This document shows, one piece after another, positions 1 to 8,183 of a DNA stretch of 19,050 nt (position 1 is its first letter; each line of letters starts with the position of its first letter). Position numbers and translations under genes: made by a program. This DNA is from Armatimonadota bacterium (GTDB lineage: Bacteria > Sysuimicrobiota > Sysuimicrobiia > Sysuimicrobiales > Humicultoraceae), in the NCBI GenBank assembly GCA_016198805.1, contig JACQHU010000168.1, forward strand, positions 1 through 19,050, in the 5' to 3' direction. Below the pieces are notes generated by a model, which made no database searches, was not told where the DNA came from, and saw only the letters and a program-made list of their open reading frames with translations.

Positions 1-55
1 CTCCTTCGGCCCGTTCGGCGTGCGGGGCCTGATCCAAATAGTGCGGAGAGATGTA

Positions 56-89
56 GAGGGGCGGCGGCGCGACCGCGCCGCCGCCCCTC
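56..89 (-). terminator. Strong GC hairpin ending the htrA-to-binding-protein unit
   Basis: A perfect 15-bp inverted repeat (56-70 with 75-89) has a 4-nt loop. It begins 6 nt beyond the stop codon of the minus-strand solute-binding protein gene. On the minus strand the right arm is followed by a pyrimidine-rich stretch (TACATCTCTCC) and not by a clean T run. It is therefore either a non-canonical intrinsic terminator or an RNA 3'-end stabiliser. Its position straight after the last gene of a long unit supports the terminator reading. Confidence 0.6.
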
Positions 90-95
90 AGGCGG

Positions 96-1715
96 TTACT
101 GCGGTGCCGCGACCCAGATGTGCGTCTGGAAGTCGTAGAAGCCGTAGACGTCGTGCAGCACGTTGCTCATGCGCTTGGCGACGACGTTGCGAGCGTTCTC
201 ATAGTACAGGACCACGTACGGCAGCTCGTCGGCGAACACTTCCTGGAAGCGGTAGTAGATCGGCCGGCGCTTCGCGGGGTCGGCGATCCCCTTGCCCTCG
301 TCCAGGAGCTGGTCGATCTGCGGGATGGACATGCGCCCCAGCCAGTTGTAGGTCGCCCCCGTGCGGAACTGCTGCGACACGTCCGGGTCAACCCCGCCGG
401 TCCACCCCACCAGCGCCAGGTCGTAGTTGCCGGCCTGGATCGCCGCCAGGTGTGTGGGGAAGTCTGTCCTCTGGATCTCCACCCTGATCCCGACGGCGAC
501 CAGATTCTCGCGGATGATGTCGGCCGAGCGCTCCCGGATGATGTTCCCGGTGGGTACCCGGAGGATCAGGGTGCGGCTGGCGTCCCATCCCGCTTCTTGC
601 AGGAGCGACCGCGCGCGCGCCTGGTCGTACGCCCACGGTTTGACGTCCTTGTTGAAGTACGGGTTCGTCGGCGGGATGGGGCCTTCCGCCAGCGTGGCCT
701 CACCCTTGAGCAACTGATTGACCAACAGCGGCCGGTTGATGGCGTGAGCCATCGCGCGCCGCACGCGCTTCTCAAGGTAGGCCCTCTGGAAGTTGAAGAC
801 CATGAACTGGTAGCCCGGGAGCGGGAACGACAGGGCCCGGACGTGCGCCATGGCCTTCACCCGGTCCCAGTCGTCGAGCAGGATGCTCCCGATACCGGCG
901 CCGGCCGTGATGTCCATGTCGCCTCGCTCGAGCTGGGCCATCATGACCGTCGGCGGGATGATCCGCACGAACAACCGTCGGACGGTTGGCGCGCCCAGAT
1001 GGTAGTTTTCGTTGAGCAGGAGCTCCACGTACTGGTCGGTCTTGTACTGCACGAACTTGTAGGGGCCGCTGCCGACGGTCGGATTCTGCATGAAGGGATG
1101 CCGCGACAGTTGCTCAGGGGGCACATCGCCCAGGACGTGCTTGGGGATGATGTACATGAGCGTCCCGAACTGTTCCAGGAAGCCCAGGGGATCGACCGGC
1201 GTCTTGGTCTTCACCTCGAACTGCTTGGGCCCGAGGATGCGGAACCCGATCTGCGCCCCCGGCGCCCGCTTCCCGCGCGCGTCGACGCCGGCGAGGTTCG
1301 CGACGGCAACTCCCCGGTTCGTCTCGGCCCTGGGATCGCTGATGGTCATGACGGTGAACAGGACGTCCTCGGCCGTCACTGGCTTGCCGTCGTGCCAGGC
1401 TGCCTTGGGGTGAATCGTGAAGGTGTAGGTCTGGTGGTCCGACCCTACCTCCCACTTGCTGGCCAGCGCCGGGAAGAGCTTCAACTGGTTGTTCTCCAGG
1501 CGCGCCTCCAGCAACCCCATGAACATGAACCGGATGGCGTAGTACCCGTACGCGCTGTCGCTAAAGACGGGATTGAAGTTGTTGGGCGGGCTCCACATTC
1601 CCGAGACGACGACTAACGCGGATCTGGGGCCGCCCCACACGCCGGCCGGCAGCAGCAGGCCGGCCAGCACCACGAACGTGATCAGCACTCCCACGCGTCT
1701 GTTCAGGCGCCTCAT
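96..1715 (-). CDS. ABC transporter solute-binding protein, family 5 (dipeptide/oligopeptide type)
   Basis: This 539-residue extracytoplasmic binding protein should deliver peptides or related solutes to the two permeases encoded just upstream. The N-terminus is a clear secretion signal: Arg-rich residues 1-7, a hydrophobic core at about 8-26, and probable cleavage near Gly28. It has no lipobox cysteine, so the protein is probably soluble in a periplasm and not lipid-anchored. The family signature WHDGKPVTAEDVLFT is at residues 107-121. The typical late motif AMAHAINRPLLV and the LLQEAGW segment follow in the C-terminal half. The length is normal for SBP_bac_5. A G-rich ribosome site (AGGGGGGG, 1721-1728) lies 5 nt before the ATG. 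The gene is last in its unit, 130 nt after the permease gene, whereas binding proteins are often first. The family call is secure; the ligand (dipeptide, oligopeptide, muropeptide or nickel) cannot be read from sequence alone. Confidence 0.93.
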   Translation of the reverse strand: MRRLNRRVGVLITFVVLAGLLLPAGVWGGPRSALVVVSGMWSPPNNFNPVFSDSAYGYYAIRFMFMGLLEARLENNQLKLFPALASKWEVGSDHQTYTFTIHPKAAWHDGKPVTAEDVLFTVMTISDPRAETNRGVAVANLAGVDARGKRAPGAQIGFRILGPKQFEVKTKTPVDPLGFLEQFGTLMYIIPKHVLGDVPPEQLSRHPFMQNPTVGSGPYKFVQYKTDQYVELLLNENYHLGAPTVRRLFVRIIPPTVMMAQLERGDMDITAGAGIGSILLDDWDRVKAMAHVRALSFPLPGYQFMVFNFQRAYLEKRVRRAMAHAINRPLLVNQLLKGEATLAEGPIPPTNPYFNKDVKPWAYDQARARSLLQEAGWDASRTLILRVPTGNIIRERSADIIRENLVAVGIRVEIQRTDFPTHLAAIQAGNYDLALVGWTGGVDPDVSQQFRTGATYNWLGRMSIPQIDQLLDEGKGIADPAKRRPIYYRFQEVFADELPYVVLYYENARNVVAKRMSNVLHDVYGFYDFQTHIWVAAPQ

Positions 1716-1762
1716 ACCGTCCCCCCCTGGTTCTGCCGTATCACGAATCTCGTTTAGGGGTT

Positions 1763-1842
1763 CGCCCGTTTCCGGGCGCTCCCTGCTCGTCGCGCCCAGG
1801 GAGGCCGACCCCTGGCCGGATCCGGAGTAACCGGCGGCCGGT
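1763..1842 (-). other. Intercistronic hairpin cluster between permease and binding-protein genes
   Basis: The 130-nt gap between the two transporter genes contains several short inverted repeats. One has a 5-bp stem at 1830-1842, 3 nt after the permease stop codon. A palindrome CCGGATCCGG lies at 1816-1825. A 6-bp stem pairs 1796-1801 with 1810-1815. Another 6-bp stem at 1763-1778 carries a GAAA tetraloop when read as minus-strand RNA. None is followed by a T run. They could act as partial terminators or mRNA stabilisers that set binding-protein level relative to permease level, but that is inference. Some such repeats are expected by chance in GC-rich DNA. Confidence 0.35.
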
Positions 1843-1845
1843 CGG

Positions 1846-2757
1846 CTAGAGCTTCAGCCCGGGATCGAGCGCGTCCCGCAGCCCGTCGCCCACGAAGTTG
1901 ATGGTCAGGACCGAGATCAGGATCATGAACCCGGGTGGGGCCCACAGCCAGGGCATCCGCTCCAGCACGGTCAACGACTGGGCGTCGGTGAGCATGTTGC
2001 CCCACGAAGGCGTCGGCGGCTGGACGCCCAAGCCCAGGAACGACAGCGCCGCTTCGATCAGGATCGCATTGGCGGTGCCGAACGTGGCGGCAACGAGCAC
2101 CGGTGCCATGGCGTTGGGCAGCAGGTGGCGCGCCATGACCACCCGGTCGGTCGCGCCCACGGCCCGGGCGGCCTGGACGAACTCCTGCTGCCGCAGCGCC
2201 AGCACCTGGCCTCGCACCAGGCGTGCCACCGGCGGCCATCCCAGCAGGCCGAGGACGATGATCACATTCCACAGGCTCGGCCGGCCGAAGACGCTAACCG
2301 CGAACAGGATGATGATCAGCGGGGGAAACGAGAGCATGACGTCCATGGTGCGGCTGAGCACCAGGTCCACGGTGCCGCCGTAGTAGCCGGCGATGGCGCC
2401 GACGGTCGTCCCGATCACGACGTACATCGCCACCGCCAGGATGCCTACCGTCAGCGAGACGCGCGCGGCATAGATGAGGCGACTGAGGACATCGCGGCCT
2501 ACGCTGTCTGTGCCCAGTGGATGCGCTGCCGAGGGCGCGGCCTGGAACCCCGAGGCGTCGATGGCCGTGGGACTGTGGGGCGCCAGGACAGGTGCTGCGA
2601 CGGCCATCAGCGAGATGGCGACCAGCACCAACAGCCCCGCCACCGCGACCCGGTGGCGCAGGAACCGCCGCAACGCGAGCTGCCAGAACGACGCGACAGG
2701 CGATGGCGTCGGGGAGACCGCCAGCGTCGAAGCTCGCCGCGGGATCGCTTCGCTCAT
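1846..2757 (-). CDS. Peptide ABC transporter permease, DppC/OppC type
   Basis: This 303-residue inner-membrane permease would form a heterodimer with the DppB-like protein encoded 6 nt upstream. The N-terminal OppC_N region contains the first membrane helix at about residues 38-58. It is followed by the family signature HPLGTDSVGRDV (79-90). The cytoplasmic EAA loop, which contacts the ATPase subunit, reads EFVQAARAVGA (192-202). The OppC-type motif FLGLGVQPPTPSWG is at 240-253, and hydrophobic segments at about 102-125, 144-175 and 260-290 fit the usual fold. Length is standard. The start ATG is separated from the dppB-like stop by only 6 nt, so translation is probably coupled. No ABC ATPase gene is present nearby. 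The substrate class is inferred from the family; nickel transport is a possible alternative. Confidence 0.93.
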   Translation of the reverse strand: MSEAIPRRASTLAVSPTPSPVASFWQLALRRFLRHRVAVAGLLVLVAISLMAVAAPVLAPHSPTAIDASGFQAAPSAAHPLGTDSVGRDVLSRLIYAARVSLTVGILAVAMYVVIGTTVGAIAGYYGGTVDLVLSRTMDVMLSFPPLIIILFAVSVFGRPSLWNVIIVLGLLGWPPVARLVRGQVLALRQQEFVQAARAVGATDRVVMARHLLPNAMAPVLVAATFGTANAILIEAALSFLGLGVQPPTPSWGNMLTDAQSLTVLERMPWLWAPPGFMILISVLTINFVGDGLRDALDPGLKL

Positions 2758-2763
2758 GCCGGC

Positions 2764-3714
2764 CTACTCGTAGTGGATGCGCGGGTCGACGTAGGCATAG
2801 GCGAGATCGGCGAGCAGGTTCCCCACCGCCACGAGCACCGCGCTGATGAGGGTGATGCCCATGAGCACCGGGTAGTCACGCTGGTTGATGGCCTCAATCG
2901 TCAGTCGTCCCATCCCGGGCCACTCGAAGATCTGCTCAGTGATGACCGCGCCGGCTAGGAGGCCGGGGATCTGCAGCCCGGCCAGGGTGATGACCGGAAT
3001 CAGGGCGTTGCGGAGCGCATGCCGGCGCAGCACGAGCAGTTCGGCGAGCCCCTTGGCGCGCGCGGTACGCACGTAATCCTGGCCCAGCACCTCCAGCATG
3101 CTGGAGCGTACGTACCGCGTGAGTACCCCAGCGCCTGCGACGGCCAGCACAGACGCCGGGAGGAGCAGGTGCAGGGCCAGGTCGAACAGGCCGCCCTCGC
3201 CGCCCAACGTCATGGTTCCGCCAGTTGGCAACCACCGCAGGCGCAGGGCGAACACGTAGATGCCCACCAGGCCCAGGAAGAATGTGGGCAGGCTGATCCC
3301 CAGGAACGCGAAGAGGGTCGCCGCATAGTCCACGGCGCTGTAGCGGCGCACAGCCACCAGAATGCCGGTGGGCAGCGCGATCAGGTACGACAGCGCCAGC
3401 GCCGTCACGGTCAGGGTCAGGGTGGGCCCGATGCGCTCGCCGACCCTCCTGGTCACCGGCACGCCGCTGCTGAACGAGTAGCCCAGGTTGCCGTGGGCCA
3501 GTTCGTTGAGCCACTTCAGGTACCGGATGTAGGCCGGCTCGTCGAGGCCCAGGGCCCGGCGACGGATCTCCCGGTCGGCCTGGGTCATCTGGGGGTCGAT
3601 CAGCATCTGCACGGGATCGCCCGGCGTCAGCGCCATGATGAAGTAACTCAGCACCGTGATGCCGAGCAGGATGGGCAGCGTGATCAGGAGCCGGCGGACC
3701 AGATACCGGGCCAT
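2764..3714 (-). CDS. Peptide ABC transporter permease, DppB/OppB type
   Basis: This 316-residue integral membrane protein is the first of the permease pair. The classic DppB start is visible: a helix at about residues 8-30 ending in ALTPGDPV (28-35). After a periplasmic segment, helices follow at about 100-122, 132-158 and 180-198. The EAA loop at 212-240 includes the QDYVRTARAKG motif for ATPase contact. The motif FEWPGMGRL at 263-271 and the C-terminal DPRIHYE end are typical of the family. The gene starts 12 nt after the xpt stop, so it is probably co-transcribed with xpt, nagA and nagZ. The family assignment is firm; the transported solute is unknown. Confidence 0.93.
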   Translation of the reverse strand: MARYLVRRLLITLPILLGITVLSYFIMALTPGDPVQMLIDPQMTQADREIRRRALGLDEPAYIRYLKWLNELAHGNLGYSFSSGVPVTRRVGERIGPTLTLTVTALALSYLIALPTGILVAVRRYSAVDYAATLFAFLGISLPTFFLGLVGIYVFALRLRWLPTGGTMTLGGEGGLFDLALHLLLPASVLAVAGAGVLTRYVRSSMLEVLGQDYVRTARAKGLAELLVLRRHALRNALIPVITLAGLQIPGLLAGAVITEQIFEWPGMGRLTIEAINQRDYPVLMGITLISAVLVAVGNLLADLAYAYVDPRIHYE

Positions 3715-3726
3715 CGCGATTCGCCC

Positions 3727-4299
3727 TCAGTCGGCAAACACGATCTTCCCGTCGGTCATGTCGGTGACGACCGCCAGCGCCTCGACGGGCAGGTCCAACG
3801 GCTGCAGGACGGCGCGGCCGCCCTCAAACGTCTTCTCGATCACGACCCCGATCCCCACCAGGGCGGCGCCGGCCGCCTTCGCCAGCCGGGCCAGCCCGAG
3901 AATCGTTTGGCCGGTGGCCAGGAAGTCGTCGATGATCAGCACCCGCTCGCCGGATCCCAGATACTCCGGCGACACGATGAGTTCGACGTTCAGACCCTTG
4001 GTGTGGGAGGGCGCCAGCGTCAGGTAGACCTGGTCGGGCATGGTGATCGGCCGGTTCTTGCGGGCGTACACGATGGGCACGCCCAGCGCCAGTGCCGTGC
4101 AGAAGGCCGGCGCGATACCGGAGATCTCGGCGGTGAGGACCTTCGTCGCCCTGGCATGCGCGAAGCGTCTGGCCAGTTCCCGGCCGCACGCGTTCATCAA
4201 TTCGGGATCGACCTGATGGTTGATGAAGCCGTCGACCTTCAGGATCCCGCGGCCCAGATTCTTCCCTTCGGTCAGAATCCGCTTCTTGAGTGCGTCCAT
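3727..4299 (-). CDS. xpt: Xanthine phosphoribosyltransferase
   Basis: This 190-residue cytosolic purine-salvage enzyme transfers the phosphoribosyl group of PRPP to xanthine, giving XMP. The N-terminus (MDALKKRI, then KVDGFINHQVDP) closely resembles Bacillus Xpt. The PRPP-binding motif VLIIDDFLATGQT is at residues 120-132, and the GIAPAF segment near 61-66 matches the family. I chose the ATG at 4299 over the in-frame GTG at 4311. The ATG is preceded by GAGGGG (4304-4309) at 4-nt spacing, and it reproduces the family start. The gene lies 86 nt after nagA and 12 nt before the permease genes. I see no purine riboswitch in that short gap. Grouping with amino-sugar and peptide genes is unusual for a purine gene. 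Adenine or hypoxanthine preference is less likely given the Xpt-like N-terminus. Confidence 0.92.
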   Translation of the reverse strand: MDALKKRILTEGKNLGRGILKVDGFINHQVDPELMNACGRELARRFAHARATKVLTAEISGIAPAFCTALALGVPIVYARKNRPITMPDQVYLTLAPSHTKGLNVELIVSPEYLGSGERVLIIDDFLATGQTILGLARLAKAAGAALVGIGVVIEKTFEGGRAVLQPLDLPVEALAVVTDMTDGKIVFAD

Positions 4300-4303
4300 C
4301 CCG

Positions 4304-4309
4304 CCCCTC
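4304..4309 (-). promoter_or_regulatory. xpt: Ribosome binding site deciding the xpt start
   Basis: GAGGGG on the minus strand lies 4 nt before the ATG at 4299. If translation began at the upstream GTG (4311), this site would fall inside the coding sequence. It therefore favours the shorter, Bacillus-like N-terminus. Confidence 0.55.
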
Positions 4310-4385
4310 ACCGGCCTCTCATTGCACGCTGGATGGTATAGGCGCTGCAGCCGGTGATTCCTGCCGGCGGGACGTCCTTGGCCGG

Positions 4386-5549
4386 CTATCCCGTCCGGTG
4401 AAACACGATGCGGCCCGCCAGGACCGTTGTGGTCACCTGCATCGTCCCGTCGAGTACGACGAGATCGGCACGGTGGCCGGGCGCGAGGGCCGCGTCGCTG
4501 ACCCCCAGGAGCCGCGCCGGCACCGTGGTGGCCATCTGCAGGGCGTCCGCAGAGGGCACACCGAGACTGCAGAGGTTGCGCACCGCCTGGTCCATCGACA
4601 GCACGCTTCCTGCCAGGGTGCCGTCGGGAAGGCGGGGCGCGCCGTCCCGAACGGTCACCGGCTGGTCACCCAGGGTCACCGAAGAAGCACTGGCACCGGC
4701 GGCCGCGATGGCGTCTGTCACGAGTGCCGTGTGGTGCGTCGTCTTGATGGCCACGACCTGCTGCAGAACCGCGGGGTGCAGGTGAACCAGATCGGCGATG
4801 AGCGAGCAGGTCACCTCGGGGTGCAGGAGCGCGGCGCCGACAATGCCGGGTTCCCGGTGGTGATAGGGCCGCATCGCGTTGAACAGGTGGGTGGCCAGGC
4901 GGGCGCCCCGGTCGAACGCCGCCATCGCCTCGGCGAAGGTCGCATCGGTGTGCCCGACCGCCACGACCACACCCCTGGCGACGAGATGGTCGATGACGTC
5001 CAGCGCGCCGTCCAATTCCGGCGCCAGGGTCACCACCCGGATCAGACCCTGAAATTCCTCCAGCAGCCTGCCGATCCATTCGACAGAGGGGGTGCGGAGA
5101 TAGGCAGGACGATGGGCGCCCGGACGGGCGCGGGAGAGAAACGGCCCTTCGAGGTGTACGCCCAGGATGCGTGGGGCGTCGAGTTCCTGAGCGCGTTCGG
5201 CGAAGAAGGCCAGGGCGGCGCGGAGCCGGTCGTCGGGCGCAGAGATCAGCGTGGGGAGATACGCGACCGTGCCGGTGCGGCGCAGATAGGTGTGCGCGGC
5301 CGCGAGCTCTTCCCCGCTTGGCGCCAGGAAATCGCACCCGGCGCCGCCATTGATCTGGAGATCGATGAAGCCGGGAGCGAGCAGGCCGTCGGCCCAGGTC
5401 ACGTCCGGGGAACGATGGTGCCCGGGTGCCACCTCGGTGATTCGATCGCCCTCGATGACGACATACCCGGGGCCGGAGACCCCGTCGCGCCGCAGGAGGG
5501 CACCTGCCTGAATGACCAGACGGCCGGCCGGGCTAGTGCGCGACGTCAT
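4386..5549 (-). CDS. nagA: N-acetylglucosamine-6-phosphate deacetylase
   Basis: This 387-residue cytosolic amidohydrolase removes acetate from GlcNAc-6-phosphate to give glucosamine-6-phosphate, which feeds glycolysis or new wall synthesis. Family landmarks are all present. The DLQINGG segment sits at 63-69. The HLEGPF motif at 132-137 supplies the metal-binding glutamate (Glu134). Metal and substrate histidines are His200 (GHT) and His221 (HLFNAM). The catalytic aspartate is Asp279 in VTDAIAAAG. The first-strand position reads Asp-Leu-Gln and not His-x-His, as in single-metal NagA of E. coli type. Length is normal. It follows nagZ by 43 nt, so GlcNAc released by NagZ could be processed here once phosphorylated. 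No nagB deaminase is in the window. The start has no strong ribosome site, so a slightly later start is possible. Confidence 0.94.
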   Translation of the reverse strand: MTSRTSPAGRLVIQAGALLRRDGVSGPGYVVIEGDRITEVAPGHHRSPDVTWADGLLAPGFIDLQINGGAGCDFLAPSGEELAAAHTYLRRTGTVAYLPTLISAPDDRLRAALAFFAERAQELDAPRILGVHLEGPFLSRARPGAHRPAYLRTPSVEWIGRLLEEFQGLIRVVTLAPELDGALDVIDHLVARGVVVAVGHTDATFAEAMAAFDRGARLATHLFNAMRPYHHREPGIVGAALLHPEVTCSLIADLVHLHPAVLQQVVAIKTTHHTALVTDAIAAAGASASSVTLGDQPVTVRDGAPRLPDGTLAGSVLSMDQAVRNLCSLGVPSADALQMATTVPARLLGVSDAALAPGHRADLVVLDGTMQVTTTVLAGRIVFHRTG

Positions 5550-5592
5550 TGTGGGCAGCGGCCCCGGGGCCAGGCGTGCTCAACCTGGCGCG

Positions 5593-7218
5593 TCATCGTG
5601 CGCCCACGACACCCAGCCCGTGCCCGGCAGGATACAGCCCTGGCAGCGAGACGGGCAGCCGCCCGCGCGGGCGAATCTGGCCCACCAGCACCCGTGCGGC
5701 GGCATCCAGGCTCGGGCCGTCCGGACTGTAGCAGGCCAGATATGCGTGCACGTCGGGCACCTGCATGAGATCATGGGGATCGCCGGCAGCAAGCAGCACC
5801 AGCCGATTCCCCATCTTGCCGTGCAGGTCACGCACCACGGCCACCTGCTCCGGCGGCAGGGGCCCGCGGGTGCATGTGACGGCGACAACATCGTCGACGC
5901 CGGCAGGAGACCCGCCGGCGATCTCGTGCGCCGCGCCTGCGGGCATCTGGCGCACCTCTACGCCCTGTCGCCGGAGTGCGGCGGCGAAATCCGGCGAACC
6001 GTACTCGCCCAACCCGGTCGAGACGGTGACGACCCCGATGCGCCCGGACACAAAGGGCACGATGCCGTCCTGGTCACGCACCAGCGTGACCGCCGCCTCC
6101 GCAATGCGCCTGGCGACATGCGCGTGGTCGGCCGTTCCCACCACACCCTCCAGACCCGCCGATGGCTCCGCAGATGGCGGCTCCGCGATCCGCCACCGTC
6201 GGGCCGCGGCCTTCACCCGCGCGAGGGCCTCGGCCACGCGACGGCCTGGCAGCGCGCCGCTGTCGATGGCCTGCGCCAGAGCTTGAAGTACCTCATCCTG
6301 GAGCGCATCCGGGCCCAGCGCCAGCAGGAGATCGCATCCGGCCCCCACCGCGGCGACCGCGGCACCACCGACGCCGTAGTGGTCCACAATGGCGCGCATG
6401 CTCAGGGAGTCGCTGCACACGACTCCCTGATAGCCCCAGCGCTCACGCAGCAGGCCGGTGAGGATCGGCCCGGACATCGTCGCCGGCACCCGGGTCCGAT
6501 CCAGCGCCGGAAAGACGATATGCGCGCTCATCACCGCGCCCACCCCGGCCCGCACCGCAGCCGTAAACGGCGGCAGCTCGATGGCTTCCAGCCGGGCGGT
6601 CTCATGCGGGACCAGCGGCAGCGCGAGATGTGAATCGACGGTGACGTCGCCGTGGCCGGGAAAGTGCTTGGCCGTCGCCGCGACCCCGGCGTCCTGCAGC
6701 CCGACGATGTAGGCCAGGCCCATCGCCTCCACCAGCGCCGGGGACTCGCCGAACGCCCGCGCGCCGATGATGGGGTTGGCCGGATTGTTGTTCACATCCA
6801 TCACGGGCGCGAAGTTGAGATGGATGCCCAGCGCGCGCAACTCCCGGCCGGCCACCCGGCCCGCCTCGCGTGCCAGTTCGGGATCGCCCGCCGCCCCCAG
6901 CGCCATGGCGCCGGGCAGCGGCGTGACGTGGGCGCCGGGCGCTCCGGGATCGACCGGGAAGCGGTTCACGGCCCCGCCCTCGTGGTCGATCGACACCCAC
7001 AGCGGCGGGGCGCCGGCATCGCGCGCGACACCCTGCAGCGCCGCGGTCAGGCCGGCCACCTGCGCGGGCGAGACGACGTTCTTGCGGAACAGGCAGACGC
7101 CGCCGATGTGCAGGTCGGCGATCAGCCCCTCGAGGCGCGCGGACGGCTCGGGGCCGGGAAAGTCCACCAGGCACAGGCGCGCGGCCGCGCATCGCGCGTC
7201 GCGGCCCGCCGCGATCAC
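5593..7218 (-). CDS. nagZ: Beta-N-acetylhexosaminidase, glycoside hydrolase family 3, two-domain
   Basis: This 541-residue enzyme should cleave beta-linked GlcNAc from peptidoglycan fragments. The TIM-barrel domain (about 1-340) contains IDHEGG (77-82), the NagZ loop signature KHFPGHGDVTVDSH (184-197) with its catalytic Asp/His pair, and the probable nucleophile Asp270 in VVCSDSLSM. A second domain of about 200 residues follows, as in Bacillus-type NagZ. The reading frame is open well upstream, but that part is glpX read out of frame. The natural start is the GTG at 7218, which overlaps the glpX stop as GTGA and places the protein directly at its first barrel strand. With this start there is no signal peptide, so the enzyme should be cytosolic, unlike secreted Bacillus NagZ. 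The neighbouring nagA supports an amino-sugar recycling role. Confidence 0.92.
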   Translation of the reverse strand: MIAAGRDARCAAARLCLVDFPGPEPSARLEGLIADLHIGGVCLFRKNVVSPAQVAGLTAALQGVARDAGAPPLWVSIDHEGGAVNRFPVDPGAPGAHVTPLPGAMALGAAGDPELAREAGRVAGRELRALGIHLNFAPVMDVNNNPANPIIGARAFGESPALVEAMGLAYIVGLQDAGVAATAKHFPGHGDVTVDSHLALPLVPHETARLEAIELPPFTAAVRAGVGAVMSAHIVFPALDRTRVPATMSGPILTGLLRERWGYQGVVCSDSLSMRAIVDHYGVGGAAVAAVGAGCDLLLALGPDALQDEVLQALAQAIDSGALPGRRVAEALARVKAAARRWRIAEPPSAEPSAGLEGVVGTADHAHVARRIAEAAVTLVRDQDGIVPFVSGRIGVVTVSTGLGEYGSPDFAAALRRQGVEVRQMPAGAAHEIAGGSPAGVDDVVAVTCTRGPLPPEQVAVVRDLHGKMGNRLVLLAAGDPHDLMQVPDVHAYLACYSPDGPSLDAAARVLVGQIRPRGRLPVSLPGLYPAGHGLGVVGAR

Positions 7219-8183
7219 AGCTGGATCGCGCCGACCCTGCTGCGGTCGGTCAGATGGATGCCGTCGACGAAGCGGATCTCGCCGGTCTGCCGCGTCATGA
7301 CCAGCGAGTGGGTGCGCGCACCGCCCCCGAAGAAGCGGACGCCGCGGAACAGGTCGCCGTCGGTGATCCCGGTGGCCACGAACACCACCGACTCGCCCGG
7401 GACCAGATCGGTCGTGGTGAACACCCGGTCCGGCTCGGCGACGCCCATCGCCCGCACACGCTCCCGCTCGGCGTCGTTGCGGAACCAGAACCGGCCCTGC
7501 ATCTCGCCGCCCAGGCAGCGCATGGCTGATGCGGCCAGCACCCCTTCGGGCGCGCCGCCGATGCCCATCACGGCGTGGATGCCGGTCCCGCGGACCGCGG
7601 CCGCGATGGCCGCCGACACATCGCCATCGGAGATCAGCTTGATCCGCGCGCCGGCGGCCCGCACGCGGGCGATCAGGTCGGCGTGCCGCGGCCGGTCCAG
7701 GATGGTGATCGTCAGGTCCGTGACCGACCGGGCGAACGCGTCCGCCATGGCGGCCAGGTTTTCTTCGGCTGGCCGGCGGATGTCGACCTTCCCGGCGCAC
7801 GTCGGGCCGACGATCAACTTGTCCATGTAGATGTCCGGCGCGTGCAGCAGGCCGCCGCGCTCGGTAACAGCGAGCACCGAGATGGCGTTGGGCAGGCCCT
7901 TCGCGACCAGGTTGGTGCCCTCCAGGGGGTCGACGGCGATATCCACCTCCAGCGGTCCGCCGCCCCCGACGACCTCGCCGATGAAGAGCATCGGCGCCTC
8001 GTCGCGCTCGCCTTCGCCGATCACAATGACCCCGTGGAGATCCAGACGGCTCATCGCCACGCGCATGGCCTCGACCGCAGCCCGGTCAGCGGCCTCATTG
8101 TCGCCGCAGCCCATGTAGTGCGCGGCGGCCAGGGCCGCCGCCTCGGTCACCCGGACCAGGTCCAGGATGAGAGGCCGTTCCAT
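7215..8183 (-). CDS. glpX: Fructose-1,6-bisphosphatase class II
   Basis: This 322-residue cytosolic phosphatase converts fructose-1,6-bisphosphate to fructose-6-phosphate in gluconeogenesis. Starting at the ATG at 8183, metal-site residues fall at Asp33, Glu57 (GEGERDEAP), Asp85 and Glu88 (DPLEGTN) and Glu213 (GGAPEG). These are the same numbers I recall for E. coli GlpX, which supports this start over the GTG at 8198. The ATG overlaps the htrA-type stop as TGATG, and the stop overlaps nagZ as GTGA, so the gene is translationally linked on both sides. Its role beside amino-sugar genes could be supply of fructose-6-phosphate for glucosamine-6-phosphate synthesis. A sedoheptulose-1,7-bisphosphatase side activity, known in some family members, cannot be excluded. 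Confidence 0.95.
   Translation of the reverse strand: MERPLILDLVRVTEAAALAAAHYMGCGDNEAADRAAVEAMRVAMSRLDLHGVIVIGEGERDEAPMLFIGEVVGGGGPLEVDIAVDPLEGTNLVAKGLPNAISVLAVTERGGLLHAPDIYMDKLIVGPTCAGKVDIRRPAEENLAAMADAFARSVTDLTITILDRPRHADLIARVRAAGARIKLISDGDVSAAIAAAVRGTGIHAVMGIGGAPEGVLAASAMRCLGGEMQGRFWFRNDAERERVRAMGVAEPDRVFTTTDLVPGESVVFVATGITDGDLFRGVRFFGGGARTHSLVMTRQTGEIRFVDGIHLTDRSRVGAIQL

Noticed and set aside
20..487. Plus-strand frame at the left edge
   Set aside because: It crosses the hairpin and runs antisense to the binding-protein gene, with low-complexity Arg/Ser/Pro sequence.
4312..4385. Possible purine riboswitch or promoter ahead of xpt
   Set aside because: The gap is too short for the aptamer plus its switch, and neither conserved aptamer motifs nor a paired -35/-10 is visible.
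7219..7800. Upstream extension of the nagZ reading frame by 194 codons
   Set aside because: This part is glpX coding sequence read in another frame, rich in Arg and Gly, with no domain. The GTG at 7218 gives a normal start.
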